A stretch of DNA of 64,000 bases from Deefgea chitinilytica (GCF_016881405.1 NZ_WOFE01000007.1:62001-126000); one strand, 5' to 3'. Positions 18,650-27,807 are shown, numbered from the stretch's first letter. The notes: generated by a model from the letters alone, not told the origin. Made by a program: numbers and translations.

Positions 18650-19126
18650 ATGGCTTCAAAGTCCACATACTGGATCGGTTCTCGTCCATCAGACGGTAAG
18701 GGTTGGACTTATACAACTTCAGCAATCGAACTTATCTGCGATGAGGAGCGGGAGGCCATTTACCGAATGTATCGTCGGTACGTGAAGCAATGGAATGATA
18801 TTGAACTGAACAATGATATATCCCTCTCCGAGCATACTCATGAAATTTGTGGTGCAAAGATTGTCGGTAGCGCCAATCGACGATTTATTCTTCATTGGCA
18901 AGGAAATGAACAGGTTCATTGGATACTTGAGGTTTTCTTTTCTAGGGGCTTTAAACAGTATTACCCGGGTTTTTCGTGTGCACTTAATACGTTAAGATCT
19001 ACTGAAGACATTCGGAGTATTCGTCTTCACTGGAGTTTGAATGGAAAAGAAGAGTTCAACTCTTGGCTGTTGAAGGAGCGAGCAGTGAATCAAGACAAAG
19101 AGGAGTGGAACGAGTACAAAAAGTGA
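18650..19126 (+). CDS. Hypothetical protein, 158 residues
   Basis: A strong ribosome site (AGGAGGA) precedes the ATG. The soluble product begins MASKSTYWIGSRPSDGKGW and has a histidine/tryptophan-rich middle (RRFILHWQGNEQVHWILEVFF) shown here only in part by its key residues W and H. The C-terminus is charged (NQDKEEWNEYKK). I recognise no family. Its codon use and A+T content resemble the preceding small gene and differ from trpS. An intrinsic terminator follows. Confidence 0.65.
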   Translation: MASKSTYWIGSRPSDGKGWTYTTSAIELICDEEREAIYRMYRRYVKQWNDIELNNDISLSEHTHEICGAKIVGSANRRFILHWQGNEQVHWILEVFFSRGFKQYYPGFSCALNTLRSTEDIRSIRLHWSLNGKEEFNSWLLKERAVNQDKEEWNEYKK

Positions 19127-19178
19127 TAAAAAGCTAGAGCGCACTTAAAGTGAAGCGTAGTGCGCCGCATGTTGTATT

Positions 19179-19217
19179 AAACAACCGCCCGATTAATTCC
19201 GGCGGTTTTGTTTTTTA
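19179..19217 (+). terminator. Intrinsic terminator after the 158-residue gene
   Basis: AACCGCC (19183-19189) pairs with GGCGGTT (19201-19207), followed by TTGTTTTTT. A second 7-bp hairpin (GCGCACT/AGTGCGC, 19139-19165) precedes it. Confidence 0.75.
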
Positions 19218-19440
19218 TGCGGCTGCGCCGCGTCGATTTTTGGGCGCGGGCTGCGCGCGGCAGGTTCATTTCTTTTGCTTCTCCAAAAGAAACGAACCAA
19301 AGAAAAGGAGCCCCGGGCGCGCATCGGTCCCCGATGAGCTCTGCACCCCGCGTCGCTAAGCTTTGGCGTCGCCTCGATTGTCGCGAGCCTAGGTCTCGCT
19401 CCATACTCGGTGCGCTTAGACGGGATTTAAAAACCACGAA
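19215..19440 (+). repeat. Dispersed intergenic repeat, copy B
   Basis: Aligns in block order with copy A (16575-16760), including the exact 15-mer hairpin CATCGGTCCCCGATG (19322-19336) and the closing block CTCGGTGCGCTTAGACGGG. It contains a further inverted repeat, TTCTTTTG...CAAAAGAA (19270-19291). The 19127-19684 gap holds this repeat and the terminator; the rest (19441-19684) shows nothing I can support. Confidence 0.6.
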
Positions 19441-19684
19441 GCCACCATTCGCGTACTTGGTGCTAGCTGGTGCTGTGCCTGTATGGCTGGTTTTTGGTAT
19501 CTTTGTTGATGTATTTGATTACGGGCTTTTATTTGCAAGGCTTAGAAGGCAATACATTGACTTTATTTCGAGTTTCGTTGATTTGCGCGAGTTGCTTGTT
19601 GTGTGGGTATATCTTTGAAAGTATTGAAACTATTTGTTTTTGTTGAGATACCTGGTTTCTCGCTTATTCTTAGGTTTAGGCGAA

Positions 19685-19717
19685 TAAAAAACGCAGCTCT
19701 GTGAGCTGCGTTTTTTA
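19685..19717. terminator. Bidirectional intrinsic terminator
   Basis: AAAAAACGCAGCTC and GAGCTGCGTTTTTT around a TGT loop, 16 bp from the stop of the dynamin-like gene on the minus strand. Confidence 0.9.
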
Positions 19718-19732
19718 TTTGAGACGATAAAT

Positions 19733-21736
19733 TTAGGCTGCTTTCGCGGCGAACTCCTGCATTTCTGCATGCAGCGCACCGTAGACTTGGCGCAGCTTGC
19801 CGTTCAGTTCGGCGATTTGCTCGGTGAGCTGGCGGTTCATTTCGTCCAATTCTTGGATGCGATCTTCCAAGGTATTGGTCGCGTTATGAATGCGTTTGAT
19901 GCTTTCCAGACGGCGGCGCAATTGCAGTTGATGCTCGCGGACCTGCGTTTCCATCGGGGCCATCACCGCTTTGAGCCAGTTTTCGACATCGCGGTTGGCG
20001 ACTTCAAACACGTACACGACGCGGCTGGCGACGGTTTCAAAGAATTTGCGCGTCAAGCGGCCTTGGCTGGTGGTGAGTAGATTGCCAACGGTGTTGAAAT
20101 GCTCACGGAATGATTTTTCTAGCCGCGCTAGTTCTTTGTGGTATTTCAAGGTGGAGAACGGTGGTGGCGTGACTTGGCCTAGGCCGTGTTCCTCGCTGAA
20201 TTTTTTGTACATCGCGGCCATCATCGCTTGAATTTCGGCCACTTGCTCGGCAGATTTGGCGATGGATCCATTCACGTCGATAAAGAATTTATCCATCGTG
20301 GCGCGCAAACCGGTTTCTCCAAACGAGAATAAACTGCGATCCATTTGGTCTCGAATTCGGTCGATTTCGGCTTTGAGTGCGTCTTTGCCGAGTAAAGAAA
20401 ATAGCTTGTTGGTCTGTTGGGTAAATACCGAGCGCAGCGCTTGAAAGCGCACTAAACCTTGCTCAAAGTGCTTTTTGTCGTCAGTCACTTTTTCCATCAT
20501 TTGCGCGATGACGTCTTGGTTTTTACCGCGCAAGCCAGTGAGCTCGGTGAGTTGCTCTTTTACGCCGTCTTGTCGCGCTTGCAAGATCGAGCGAATCGAT
20601 GACACCACGTCTTCAATTTCGGATTGCGTTGCATCGCGCACGATGTCTTGTTTGCCGGGCAATAGATCGTCGGACAGCGCGCGTTCTAGTGAAATCAGGC
20701 AAGATTTCGTTAATAGCGCATCGTCATTTTGCACTTTGGCGAGCAGGGCTTTTTGCGCGGAAACGGGGTAAATTTGCGACGTTGGCATCGTTAGCAAATC
20801 AGCGGTAGTTTTCACTTGCTTAGCGATTTCAGCATCAATTTCGGTTTTGCTGCGCAAATCATCCCACAGACCGTCAATTTTATTCAGCACCACCAAGCGG
20901 CCACGTTTACCGCTTTGATTGCGGACAATGTGGTTGCGCCAAACTTCGATGTCCGATTTGGTGACGCCGGTGTCAGCTGCCAAAATAAACAAAATCGCGT
21001 GTGCATTTGGCAGCAAATTGAGTGTTAATTCTGGCTCGGTACCGATGGCGTTTAAACCCGGTGTATCGAGAATCACCAAGCCTTGTTCTAGCAGCGGGTG
21101 CGGGAAGTTGATAATTGCATGGCGCCAGCATGGAATTTCGACTTCGCCATTTTTATCTAAGGCAACCACTTGGTCGGGGTCGCTTTCGTCGTATAGGCCG
21201 AATTTCTTCGCCGTTTCGACATTGACGCGTTGCGTGCGACCGATTTCTTTGAAGGTTTCTTGCATTGAATCGGCATCGTCGATATTCAATGGAATGGTGT
21301 GCCATTCGTCTTGGTAATTACGATATTCAACGGTGGTGACATTGTCGCCACGTGTTTCAATCGGTAGTAATTGCAGGCATGGTGCGCGTGAGCCGTCGTG
21401 CAATAACTCAGTTGGGCACATCGTCGTGCGGCCCGCGCTGGATGGCAAAATGCGTTTGCCATAGTGTGCAAAGAAAATTGCGTTGATGAGTTCGGATTTG
21501 CCGCGTGAGAATTCAGCGACAAAGGCAATATTCAGTTTGTCTTCTTTCAGGCGGTCAATCAGGCCTTGAATGCGTAATGTTGTTTGCGAATCGTTTAAAT
21601 CTTGCTCAGATAACCAGCGCGAGAGCTGGGCGATGGATTGTGTTAATGAGCCGCGCCATGCGCTGTAGGCCTGAAAATCAGAGACCAAGTGATCATTGGC
21701 AGCCGCTTCTTCTTGTTTTAGGAAATCCGTACTCAT
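19733..21736 (-). CDS. Dynamin-like GTPase family protein
   Basis: A 667-residue large GTPase. The start is ATG 21736 (AGGGG just upstream on the minus strand); a reading extending to 21934 would overlap mutM. The P-loop AEFSRGKS is at 74-81, G3 is DTPGLNAIG, and G4 is LNKIDG. Long predicted coiled coils and helices follow (from about 370 on), with a final helical segment rich in Glu/Gln/Leu. Bacterial dynamin-like proteins tubulate or fuse membranes; this one has no clear membrane helix. It is adjacent to mutM on the same strand. Confidence 0.88.
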   Translation of the reverse strand: MSTDFLKQEEAAANDHLVSDFQAYSAWRGSLTQSIAQLSRWLSEQDLNDSQTTLRIQGLIDRLKEDKLNIAFVAEFSRGKSELINAIFFAHYGKRILPSSAGRTTMCPTELLHDGSRAPCLQLLPIETRGDNVTTVEYRNYQDEWHTIPLNIDDADSMQETFKEIGRTQRVNVETAKKFGLYDESDPDQVVALDKNGEVEIPCWRHAIINFPHPLLEQGLVILDTPGLNAIGTEPELTLNLLPNAHAILFILAADTGVTKSDIEVWRNHIVRNQSGKRGRLVVLNKIDGLWDDLRSKTEIDAEIAKQVKTTADLLTMPTSQIYPVSAQKALLAKVQNDDALLTKSCLISLERALSDDLLPGKQDIVRDATQSEIEDVVSSIRSILQARQDGVKEQLTELTGLRGKNQDVIAQMMEKVTDDKKHFEQGLVRFQALRSVFTQQTNKLFSLLGKDALKAEIDRIRDQMDRSLFSFGETGLRATMDKFFIDVNGSIAKSAEQVAEIQAMMAAMYKKFSEEHGLGQVTPPPFSTLKYHKELARLEKSFREHFNTVGNLLTTSQGRLTRKFFETVASRVVYVFEVANRDVENWLKAVMAPMETQVREHQLQLRRRLESIKRIHNATNTLEDRIQELDEMNRQLTEQIAELNGKLRQVYGALHAEMQEFAAKAA

Positions 21737-21827
21737 ACATACCCCTTGCGCTTGCGCTATGCAGATATCATCTGCTTGAATATTAGTGTGCTTTATGCCG
21801 CTCGCCATCTTTATTGTGAGGTGGCTA

Positions 21828-22643
21828 TCACAATTGGCATTGCGGGCAATAAAATGTCGCTCTTTGGCCTTGTCGGATTGTTTTGATTGTTGTTCCGCAC
21901 AGTCGGCATGGCTGCTCGGTTCGACCATAAACATAGCTATTGATCATAAAATAGCCTTCGCGCCCATCACTATCGACATAATCCTTTAAAGTGCTGCCGC
22001 CTGCAGCAATCGCTTCATTGAGTGTTTCTTTTATGGCAGTAAGCAAGTGATTGATTTCACTTTCAGTCAGGCTGCTACCGCTACGGGTCGGGTTAATGCG
22101 GGCGCGAAACAGTGATTCTGAGGCGTAAATATTGCCGACGCCGACCACGATGGCGTTATCCATAATCAGCTGTTTAATCGCCGTTTTGCGTGACGCGAGT
22201 TTGGCGATGAAGTAGGGCGCATCAAAATCATTCGCTAAAGGCTCTGGGCCAAGTGCTTTCAGTAATGGATGCTCGTTAATTGGGGTATTGCACCAAAGCC
22301 AAGAACCAAAGCGGCGCGGGTCATGATACCTCAAGCGTTTGCCATTACTCAGGAGTAGATCAAGATGGTCGTGTTTTTCGGCGGGGAAAGCTTCGGTCAA
22401 AATTCGCAAGCTGCCTGACATGCCTAAATGAATAATCAGTGTGCCATGCTCAAAGCCCAGTAGTAAATATTTGGCGCGGCGCGCTATGCTGTATATTGTT
22501 TTGCCTGCCAGTAATTGTGGTAAATCTGTGGGAACAGGCCAGCGCAAGCGGCCGTTGCGAACAATGAGTTCGCTTACTGTGGCGTTGAGCAAATGATCGT
22601 GAATGCCACGGCGGGTGGTTTCAACTTCGGGTAATTCGGGCAT
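21828..22643 (-). CDS. mutM: Formamidopyrimidine-DNA glycosylase (Fpg/MutM)
   Basis: Removes 8-oxoguanine and formamidopyrimidines from DNA; bifunctional glycosylase/AP lyase. At 271 residues the length is normal. The N-terminal catalytic Pro2 and Glu3 are present (MPELPEVETTRRG). Lys in LLAGKTIYSIARRAKYLL and the C-terminal zinc finger (CRLC ... CPQC) are intact. It is divergent from the TPR lipoprotein gene, with a 73-bp shared upstream region. Confidence 0.97.
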   Translation of the reverse strand: MPELPEVETTRRGIHDHLLNATVSELIVRNGRLRWPVPTDLPQLLAGKTIYSIARRAKYLLLGFEHGTLIIHLGMSGSLRILTEAFPAEKHDHLDLLLSNGKRLRYHDPRRFGSWLWCNTPINEHPLLKALGPEPLANDFDAPYFIAKLASRKTAIKQLIMDNAIVVGVGNIYASESLFRARINPTRSGSSLTESEINHLLTAIKETLNEAIAAGGSTLKDYVDSDGREGYFMINSYVYGRTEQPCRLCGTTIKTIRQGQRATFYCPQCQL

Positions 22644-22716
22644 AAAGGCTCTCGTTGGACTTTCGCCCCAAGTTTACCTAATATCGCGTCTTAACTTTCA
22701 AATTTTGGAATTGTCT

Positions 22717-24471
22717 ATGTCATTGCGTATGCACTCATTGCTGGCCGTATTGATTGCGGGTTTGACGGGCTGCTCCGCTTTCGGGCCGGTTGCACCGCCG
22801 ACTGCCGCTTCGGCCGTCGCGCAGGCAGAATTAGACGATTCCGATTCTGCTGCGCGGAATGGGTTTGACCCTGATACGCTGCCCAAGGTTGAGCTGAGCG
22901 ACGAGTTGCTGATGCGATTTTTGGTTGGCGACGTCGCTGCGCAGCGTGGCAATCCGGCCTTGGGAGCGCAAGCTTGGCTCGATATTGCTAAGCGCACCCA
23001 AGATCCGCGCGCTGCGCAACGGGCCACGCAATTGGGCTTAACTGCTGGCCAGTTGGCCCTGGCGCAAGAAGCCGCGCAGTTATGGGTGGCGGGCGCGCCG
23101 TATTCGATGCAGGCGCGGCAAATTTTGGTGGGATTATTGATTCGTAGTAAACGTTTGGATCAGGTGGAACCGCATTTACGGATGATGCTGAATGCCAAGC
23201 CCGCTGAAATGGCACCATTTTTTATGCAAATGCATCAGTTGTGGGATAAAGACGCTGATCGGGCGGCGGTGATTTCAGTGACCGAGCAATTGACTGAGCC
23301 GCATTTAAGCATGCCAGAAGCGCGTTTTGCGCGCGCGGTTGCCTATAGCAACGCCAGCCAAGATCCGCTGGCCTTACAAGAGTTAGACCTCGCTTTGAAA
23401 TTGCGCCCATCATGGGAGCCTGCGGTTTTATATAAAGTGCAGCTGCTTGGCGGCAAGGACAGCACGGCAGTGCAGCAGCTATTACAGGATGCGGCGAAAG
23501 CTCATCCTAAATCGTCGGCCATTTCAATGGCACAAGCGAGAAATCTCGCTGAAAATCAAAACTACACGCAGGCTCAGCAGCAATACGAAGCTGCGTTGGC
23601 GCAAGATCCGCAGCAATTGGAGGCCTTGGTCGGCGCAGGGCTTGTGGCGCTGGAGTTGCGCGATTTAGATAAGGCACAAAGCTATCTCGAGCGCGCTGTG
23701 ACCCTGAGCCCAAAAAGTGTGACGCAGTTGGGGATTTATTTGGGGCAAATTGCCGAGCAACAGCACCGCGACGCAGATGCGATTAAATGGTATCTGCAAG
23801 TGGGTGATGAGCAATCGGCCCGCGTCAAAAACCGGTTACCGCGTTTGTATGCCAAAACAGGTCAGCAAAAAGCTGCCGATGCGGCGTTAGCGGCCTTGCC
23901 TGCAGAGACCGCTGAGCAGCAAGTGAGCAAGGCGCAGATTGAAGCCCAAGTTTGGCGGGAGCGCAAAGACTTGCCGCGCGCGCGCGACACGATGACGGCG
24001 GCCATCGCAAAGCACCCAGATCAAGCCGAATTGTATTACGACCGTTCTTTATACTTGGATTTATTGGGTGATATTGCAGGAGCGGAAGCGGATTTGCGGC
24101 GCTATTTAGAACTTAAGCCTGAGCATGTGCAGGGGTTGAATGCTCTTGGGTATATCCTTGCAAACAGGACTGATCGTTTGGCTGAGGCTGATACCCTTCT
24201 AACTAAGGCCTTGGCTAAAGATCCAAATAATCCGGTTATTCTCGATAGTATGGGCTGGTTGCGCTTAAAGCAGGGGCAATTAAAAGCTGCGCTTGATTTT
24301 CTGAAGCGTGCTTACAATGATTTACCTGACCCAGAAATTGCCGCGCATTATGCCGAGGCCTTGTGGCTGGCTGGTGATAAAAGTAAAGCGCTTGAAGTGC
24401 TTGATGCGGCTTCTTTATTAGATGCTGATGACGAAACATTAATCGCGACGCGTAAAAGATTGGGTTTGTAA
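22717..24471 (+). CDS. TPR-repeat outer-membrane lipoprotein
   Basis: A 584-residue lipoprotein. ATG 22717 gives a lipobox LTGC with Cys19. The body is a helical solenoid with recognisable tetratricopeptide repeats, e.g. ALVGAGLVALELRDLDKAQ, GLNALGYILANRTDRLAEA and ILDSMGWLRLKQGQLKAAL. This gene regularly precedes lolB and ispE in betaproteobacteria, and its role is probably in envelope assembly; no partner is known from sequence. Its stop is directly followed by the TTG start of lolB. Confidence 0.88.
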   Translation: MSLRMHSLLAVLIAGLTGCSAFGPVAPPTAASAVAQAELDDSDSAARNGFDPDTLPKVELSDELLMRFLVGDVAAQRGNPALGAQAWLDIAKRTQDPRAAQRATQLGLTAGQLALAQEAAQLWVAGAPYSMQARQILVGLLIRSKRLDQVEPHLRMMLNAKPAEMAPFFMQMHQLWDKDADRAAVISVTEQLTEPHLSMPEARFARAVAYSNASQDPLALQELDLALKLRPSWEPAVLYKVQLLGGKDSTAVQQLLQDAAKAHPKSSAISMAQARNLAENQNYTQAQQQYEAALAQDPQQLEALVGAGLVALELRDLDKAQSYLERAVTLSPKSVTQLGIYLGQIAEQQHRDADAIKWYLQVGDEQSARVKNRLPRLYAKTGQQKAADAALAALPAETAEQQVSKAQIEAQVWRERKDLPRARDTMTAAIAKHPDQAELYYDRSLYLDLLGDIAGAEADLRRYLELKPEHVQGLNALGYILANRTDRLAEADTLLTKALAKDPNNPVILDSMGWLRLKQGQLKAALDFLKRAYNDLPDPEIAAHYAEALWLAGDKSKALEVLDAASLLDADDETLIATRKRLGL

Positions 24472-25011
24472 TTGCGCTTTTTGAATATTGTTTTTCTTGG
24501 CTTGCTGCTTTTGCTCGCCGCGTGTGCGCAAAAACCGCTGCAGCCACCAAGTCAAGGCTTTGCGGCGCAAGGGCGCGTGAATATTCGCAGTCAAACTGAG
24601 GCGAATACCGCCATGTTTGATTGGCTGGCGACGCCTGAGCGCGACGTGCTATCGCTGTCGTCGCCATTGGGTAATACGTTGGCCGAGTTAAGTATCCTGT
24701 ATCAGCAAGGCGAGATCGTCTCGGCCACGCTTAAGCACGGGCAAACGACTGAGATAGCGCCAGATCCAGAGTCTTTGCTGCAGAATTTAGCGGGTTTGAC
24801 CCTGCCTGTTTCAGGCATGCGTTGGTGGCTACGAGGCCTGCCCGATCCGCGGATGCCATTTACGCGCACCGATGATTCTTTTAGCCAAAGTGGCTGGTTG
24901 GTGACTGCGACCGATTTTCGCGATGGGACTTTGCCGTACAAAATTGAATTAACGCGAGATGATCTACGGATTCGCGTAATGATTAGTGAATGGAGTGCTG
25001 CTGTACCATGA
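24472..25011 (+). CDS. lolB: Outer-membrane lipoprotein receptor LolB
   Basis: Accepts lipoproteins from periplasmic LolA and inserts them into the outer membrane. The 179-residue product starts at a TTG immediately after the TAA of the TPR gene, so translation is probably coupled. The lipobox is LAAC with Cys18. Family features include GFAAQGRVNIRS near the mature N-terminus, FDWLATPERDVLSLSSPLG and GMRWWLRGLPDP. The final ATGA overlaps the start of ispE. Confidence 0.92.
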   Translation: MRFLNIVFLGLLLLLAACAQKPLQPPSQGFAAQGRVNIRSQTEANTAMFDWLATPERDVLSLSSPLGNTLAELSILYQQGEIVSATLKHGQTTEIAPDPESLLQNLAGLTLPVSGMRWWLRGLPDPRMPFTRTDDSFSQSGWLVTATDFRDGTLPYKIELTRDDLRIRVMISEWSAAVP

Positions 25012-25880
25012 GTTTGACCGCTGTGCTTGATGAACCAGGCTTCACTGCATTTCCTGCGCCTGCCAAATTGAATCTGTTTTTGCATATCGTTGGCCGTCGC
25101 GCTGATGGGTATCATCTGTTGCAATCGGTGTTTCAGTTGGTGGATGTCCACGATACGATCTATTTGCGGCTGCGCGATGATGGGCAAGTCGTGCATCACA
25201 ATCCAATGTCAGGGGTTCCCGCTGACACCGATTTAACGGTGCGCGCAGCGCGGTTGCTGCAGTCTAAGTTGTCAGCAAATCACAAATTCGGCGTTGATAT
25301 TCGTGTCGAAAAACGCTTGCCGATGGGGGGCGGAATGGGGGGCGGTAGTTCGGATGCCGCGACTGTGTTACTTGCGCTTAATCGGCTATGGAATCTCCAT
25401 CTATCGCGCAGCGATTTAATGGCCTTGGGTTTGCAGCTTGGCGCCGATGTGCCGTTCTTTATTTTTGGGCGTAATGCGTTTGTCGAAGGCATTGGTGAAA
25501 TCATGACCGAGATTGAAACGCCAGAGCGACTTTTTGTGGTTTTACACCCGCAGGTGCATGTTTCTACACCAGAAATTTTTAAAGACCCTAACTTGACAAG
25601 AGATACGCCCTCTATTAAAGTTCGCGACCTCGAAGGTGCTGTGACGCGAAATGACTTAGAGCGCTGCGCAGTGCAAAAGTATCCTGAGATTGGTCGGCAT
25701 TTGGATTATCTAAATCAATTTGCTCCTGCTAGAATGACCGGATCAGGAAGCTGTGTGTTTGCAGAAATTGCTTCACAAACCGAAGTTGATGCTGTATTAT
25801 TCGGCCTTCTTGAAAGTATCAACGGTTTTGCAGTAAAGACGCTAAGTCGTCATCCGTTGTACGAATATGCTGATAATTAG
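25008..25880 (+). CDS. ispE: 4-diphosphocytidyl-2-C-methyl-D-erythritol kinase (IspE)
   Basis: Fourth step of the MEP isoprenoid pathway; a GHMP-family kinase of 290 residues. ATG 25008 overlaps the lolB stop (ATGA). Conserved blocks: FPAPAKLNLFLHIVGRRADGYH with the catalytic Lys/Asp region, LPMGGGMGGGSSDAA (ATP-binding loop), GADVPFFIFG, and MTGSGSCVFAEI near the C-terminus. It is followed within 20 bp by tRNA-Gln, an arrangement typical of the order. Confidence 0.96.
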   Translation: MSLTAVLDEPGFTAFPAPAKLNLFLHIVGRRADGYHLLQSVFQLVDVHDTIYLRLRDDGQVVHHNPMSGVPADTDLTVRAARLLQSKLSANHKFGVDIRVEKRLPMGGGMGGGSSDAATVLLALNRLWNLHLSRSDLMALGLQLGADVPFFIFGRNAFVEGIGEIMTEIETPERLFVVLHPQVHVSTPEIFKDPNLTRDTPSIKVRDLEGAVTRNDLERCAVQKYPEIGRHLDYLNQFAPARMTGSGSCVFAEIASQTEVDAVLFGLLESINGFAVKTLSRHPLYEYADN

Positions 25881-25899
25881 CATCAGCAAATAAATCGCT

Positions 25900-25976
25900 A
25901 GGGGAGTCGCCAAGTTGGTTAAGGCACCGGATTTTGATTCCGGCATGCGAAGGTTCGAATCCTTCTTCCCCTGCCA
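25900..25976 (+). tRNA. tRNA-Gln (anticodon TTG)
   Basis: A 77-nt cloverleaf with encoded CCA. The acceptor stem is AGGGGAG paired with the segment before GCCA; the anticodon loop is ATTTTGATT with TTG; the T-arm GAAGG-TTCGAAT-CCTTC is perfect. It sits between ispE and prs, just before a terminator. Confidence 0.95.
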
Positions 25977-25987
25977 CCTATAAAAAG

Positions 25988-26027
25988 AAAGCGTGTAATT
26001 ATGTCAATTACACGCTTTTCGTTTTTT
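25988..26027 (+). terminator. Terminator between tRNA-Gln and prs
   Basis: A 13-bp perfect stem (25988-26000 with 26006-26018), 5-nt loop, then TCGTTTTTT. An ATG lies in the loop (26001) in frame with prs, but it is inside the hairpin and not the real start. The hairpin separates most tRNA transcription from prs or acts as an attenuator. Confidence 0.85.
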
Positions 26028-26039
26028 CAGGATTTGGAA

Positions 26040-26990
26040 ATGGCTTACGACAGCCTCATGGTATTTACCGGCAACGCCAACCCGCGCCTTGCTGAACGTG
26101 TAGTAAATCATCTGGACATCTCATTGGGGCGCGCCACGGTTGGCCGTTTCTCTGACGGTGAAGTGACCGTTGAATTGCTGGAAAACGTTCGCGGCCGTGA
26201 TGTGTTTGTGCTGCAATCAACCTGTGTGCCGACCAACGACAACATCATGGAAATGATGTTGATGGTCGATTCGCTCAAGCGTGCTTCGGCGGGTCGGATT
26301 ACCGCAGCGATTCCTTACTTTGGCTATGCTCGCCAAGATCGCCGTCCGCGTTCAGCGCGGGTACCGATTTCGGCCAAAGTGGTTGCCAATATGTTGCAAG
26401 TTGCCGGTGTGGATCGTGTATTGACTGTTGACGTACACGCCGATCAAATCCAAGGTTTCTTTGATATTCCGGTCGACAACATCTATTCAACACCGGTGTT
26501 GTTGGCGGATATTCGCGCAAAAAATTATGAAAACCTGATGATTGTTTCTCCAGACGTTGGCGGCGTATTGCGCGCCCGTGCGATGGCGAAACAGTTGGGT
26601 GTAGATATGGCGATCATCGACAAGCGTCGTCCGAAAGCTAATGTCGCTGAAGTAATGCACATCATCGGTGACGTGAAAGACCGTGATTGCGTGATTATCG
26701 ACGACATGATTGATACCGCTAATACGCTATGCAAAGCCGCTGAAGCATTGAAAAAATTTGGCGCGAAACGTGTGATGGCTTATGCAACGCATGCGGTGTT
26801 CTCTGGAGCTGCTGTGGATCGTATTTTGCAATCGGAATTGGATGAAGTCGTTGTGACTGACACGATTCCGGTCAGCGAAGTGGCACAAGCAAGTGGCCGC
26901 GTTCGCGTGGTATCGATTGCCGGTCTGTTGGCCGAAACGATGCGCCGCATTAATAACGAAGAGTCAGTTTCTAGCTTGTTCGTTGATTGA
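26040..26990 (+). CDS. prs: Ribose-phosphate pyrophosphokinase (PRPP synthetase)
   Basis: Makes 5-phosphoribosyl-1-pyrophosphate from ribose-5-phosphate and ATP for nucleotide, His and Trp synthesis. The product is 316 residues from ATG 26040, which has AGGA seven bases upstream and starts with the family sequence [15 protein letters not shown]. Motifs: [12 protein letters not shown] (flexible ATP-binding region), [11 protein letters not shown] and the PRPP loop [14 protein letters not shown]. Its place between tRNA-Gln and rplY is conserved. Confidence 0.97.
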   Translation: MAYDSLMVFTGNANPRLAERVVNHLDISLGRATVGRFSDGEVTVELLENVRGRDVFVLQSTCVPTNDNIMEMMLMVDSLKRASAGRITAAIPYFGYARQDRRPRSARVPISAKVVANMLQVAGVDRVLTVDVHADQIQGFFDIPVDNIYSTPVLLADIRAKNYENLMIVSPDVGGVLRARAMAKQLGVDMAIIDKRRPKANVAEVMHIIGDVKDRDCVIIDDMIDTANTLCKAAEALKKFGAKRVMAYATHAVFSGAAVDRILQSELDEVVVTDTIPVSEVAQASGRVRVVSIAGLLAETMRRINNEESVSSLFVD

Positions 26991-27044
26991 TTTGAGAGTG
27001 AGGAGTTAGGAGTAAAGTGATAGGGGTAAAGCAGGTGCATTGAC

Positions 27045-27077
27045 GCCTCACACCTCATCACACCTCACACCTCACCA
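27045..27077. repeat. Short CCTCAC direct repeats
   Basis: Four imperfect CCTCAC/CCTCAT units spaced by 1-4 bases in the prs-rplY gap. A GTGAGG at 26998-27004 upstream is the complement, so the region could fold. No function is assigned. Confidence 0.4.
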
Positions 27078-27158
27078 CTAATTCAGGGCTTATACCCCGA
27101 ATCGTATGCTTCTCTGGTCGCGGGGGGCGTATGTTATTTTTCCTATTGGAGTATCACA

Positions 27159-27737
27159 ATGACTTTCGAATTAAAAGCTACAAGCCGCGCAAAGCAGGGC
27201 ACTGGTGCGAGCCGCCGCCTGCGTAAAGCCGGTCAATTGCCAGGTATCGTTTACGGTGGCGCTGCGGATGCAGTTGCAATCAACCTGGACCACAACAGCA
27301 TGTACTACACGCTGCAAGACGAAAAATTCCACACTGCTTTGATCAACTTGTCTGTTGACGGCGCAGCTGCTGAGCAAGTGGTTGTACGTGCGGTTCAATA
27401 CCATCCGTTCAAACAACAAGTTCAACACATCGATTTCCAACGCGTAAGCGCTGAGTCTGTAATCGAATTGCGTATTCCATTGCACTTCGTTGGTGGCGAT
27501 ACTTGCCTCGGCGTTAAGATGCAAGGCGGTTCAATCAGCAACATCTTGAAAGAAGTAATGGTTCGTTGCGTTGCTTCTAAATTGCCAGAATTCATTACTG
27601 TTGACCAATCGAAATTGGCTGTAGGTAATTTGTCAGTTCACTTGTCTGACATCGCTTTGCCAGAAGGCGTTCAATTGGTATCGCTATTGCGCGGTGCAGA
27701 TTTGGCTGTTTCTATGTTGAATGGCGCGAAAGGTTAA
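27159..27737 (+). CDS. rplY: 50S ribosomal protein L25 (general stress protein Ctc type)
   Basis: Binds 5S rRNA in the large subunit. The 192-residue product is the long (Ctc/TL5) form: an N-terminal L25 domain (FELKATSRAKQGTGASRRLR, PGIVYGG) and a C-terminal beta domain (to 190). GGAG lies about ten bases upstream of the ATG. It ends in a strong terminator. Confidence 0.96.
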   Translation: MTFELKATSRAKQGTGASRRLRKAGQLPGIVYGGAADAVAINLDHNSMYYTLQDEKFHTALINLSVDGAAAEQVVVRAVQYHPFKQQVQHIDFQRVSAESVIELRIPLHFVGGDTCLGVKMQGGSISNILKEVMVRCVASKLPEFITVDQSKLAVGNLSVHLSDIALPEGVQLVSLLRGADLAVSMLNGAKG

Positions 27738-27759
27738 TATTTAACTTTCGATATTCAAC

Positions 27760-27789
27760 AAAAAACCCGCCGATTCGGCGGGTTTTTTT
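27760..27789. terminator. Bidirectional terminator after rplY
   Basis: AAAAAACCCGCCG and CGGCGGGTTTTTTT around an ATT loop, between convergent rplY and the receptor-fusion gene. Confidence 0.93.
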
Positions 27790-27807
27790 ACGTCGTTTGG
27801 CTGGCGC

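Noticed and set aside
19208-19618. A 136-codon open frame through repeat copy B
   Set aside because: Its first half is repeat sequence rich in Arg and low-complexity residues, it has no ribosome site, and the frame has no recognisable domain.
21737-21934. 66-codon N-terminal extension of the dynamin-like protein
   Set aside because: It would overlap mutM, and ATG 21736 has AGGGG immediately upstream.
26001-26039. Upstream ATG for prs at 26001
   Set aside because: It lies in the loop of a terminator hairpin, while ATG 26040 has a good ribosome site and the family start.
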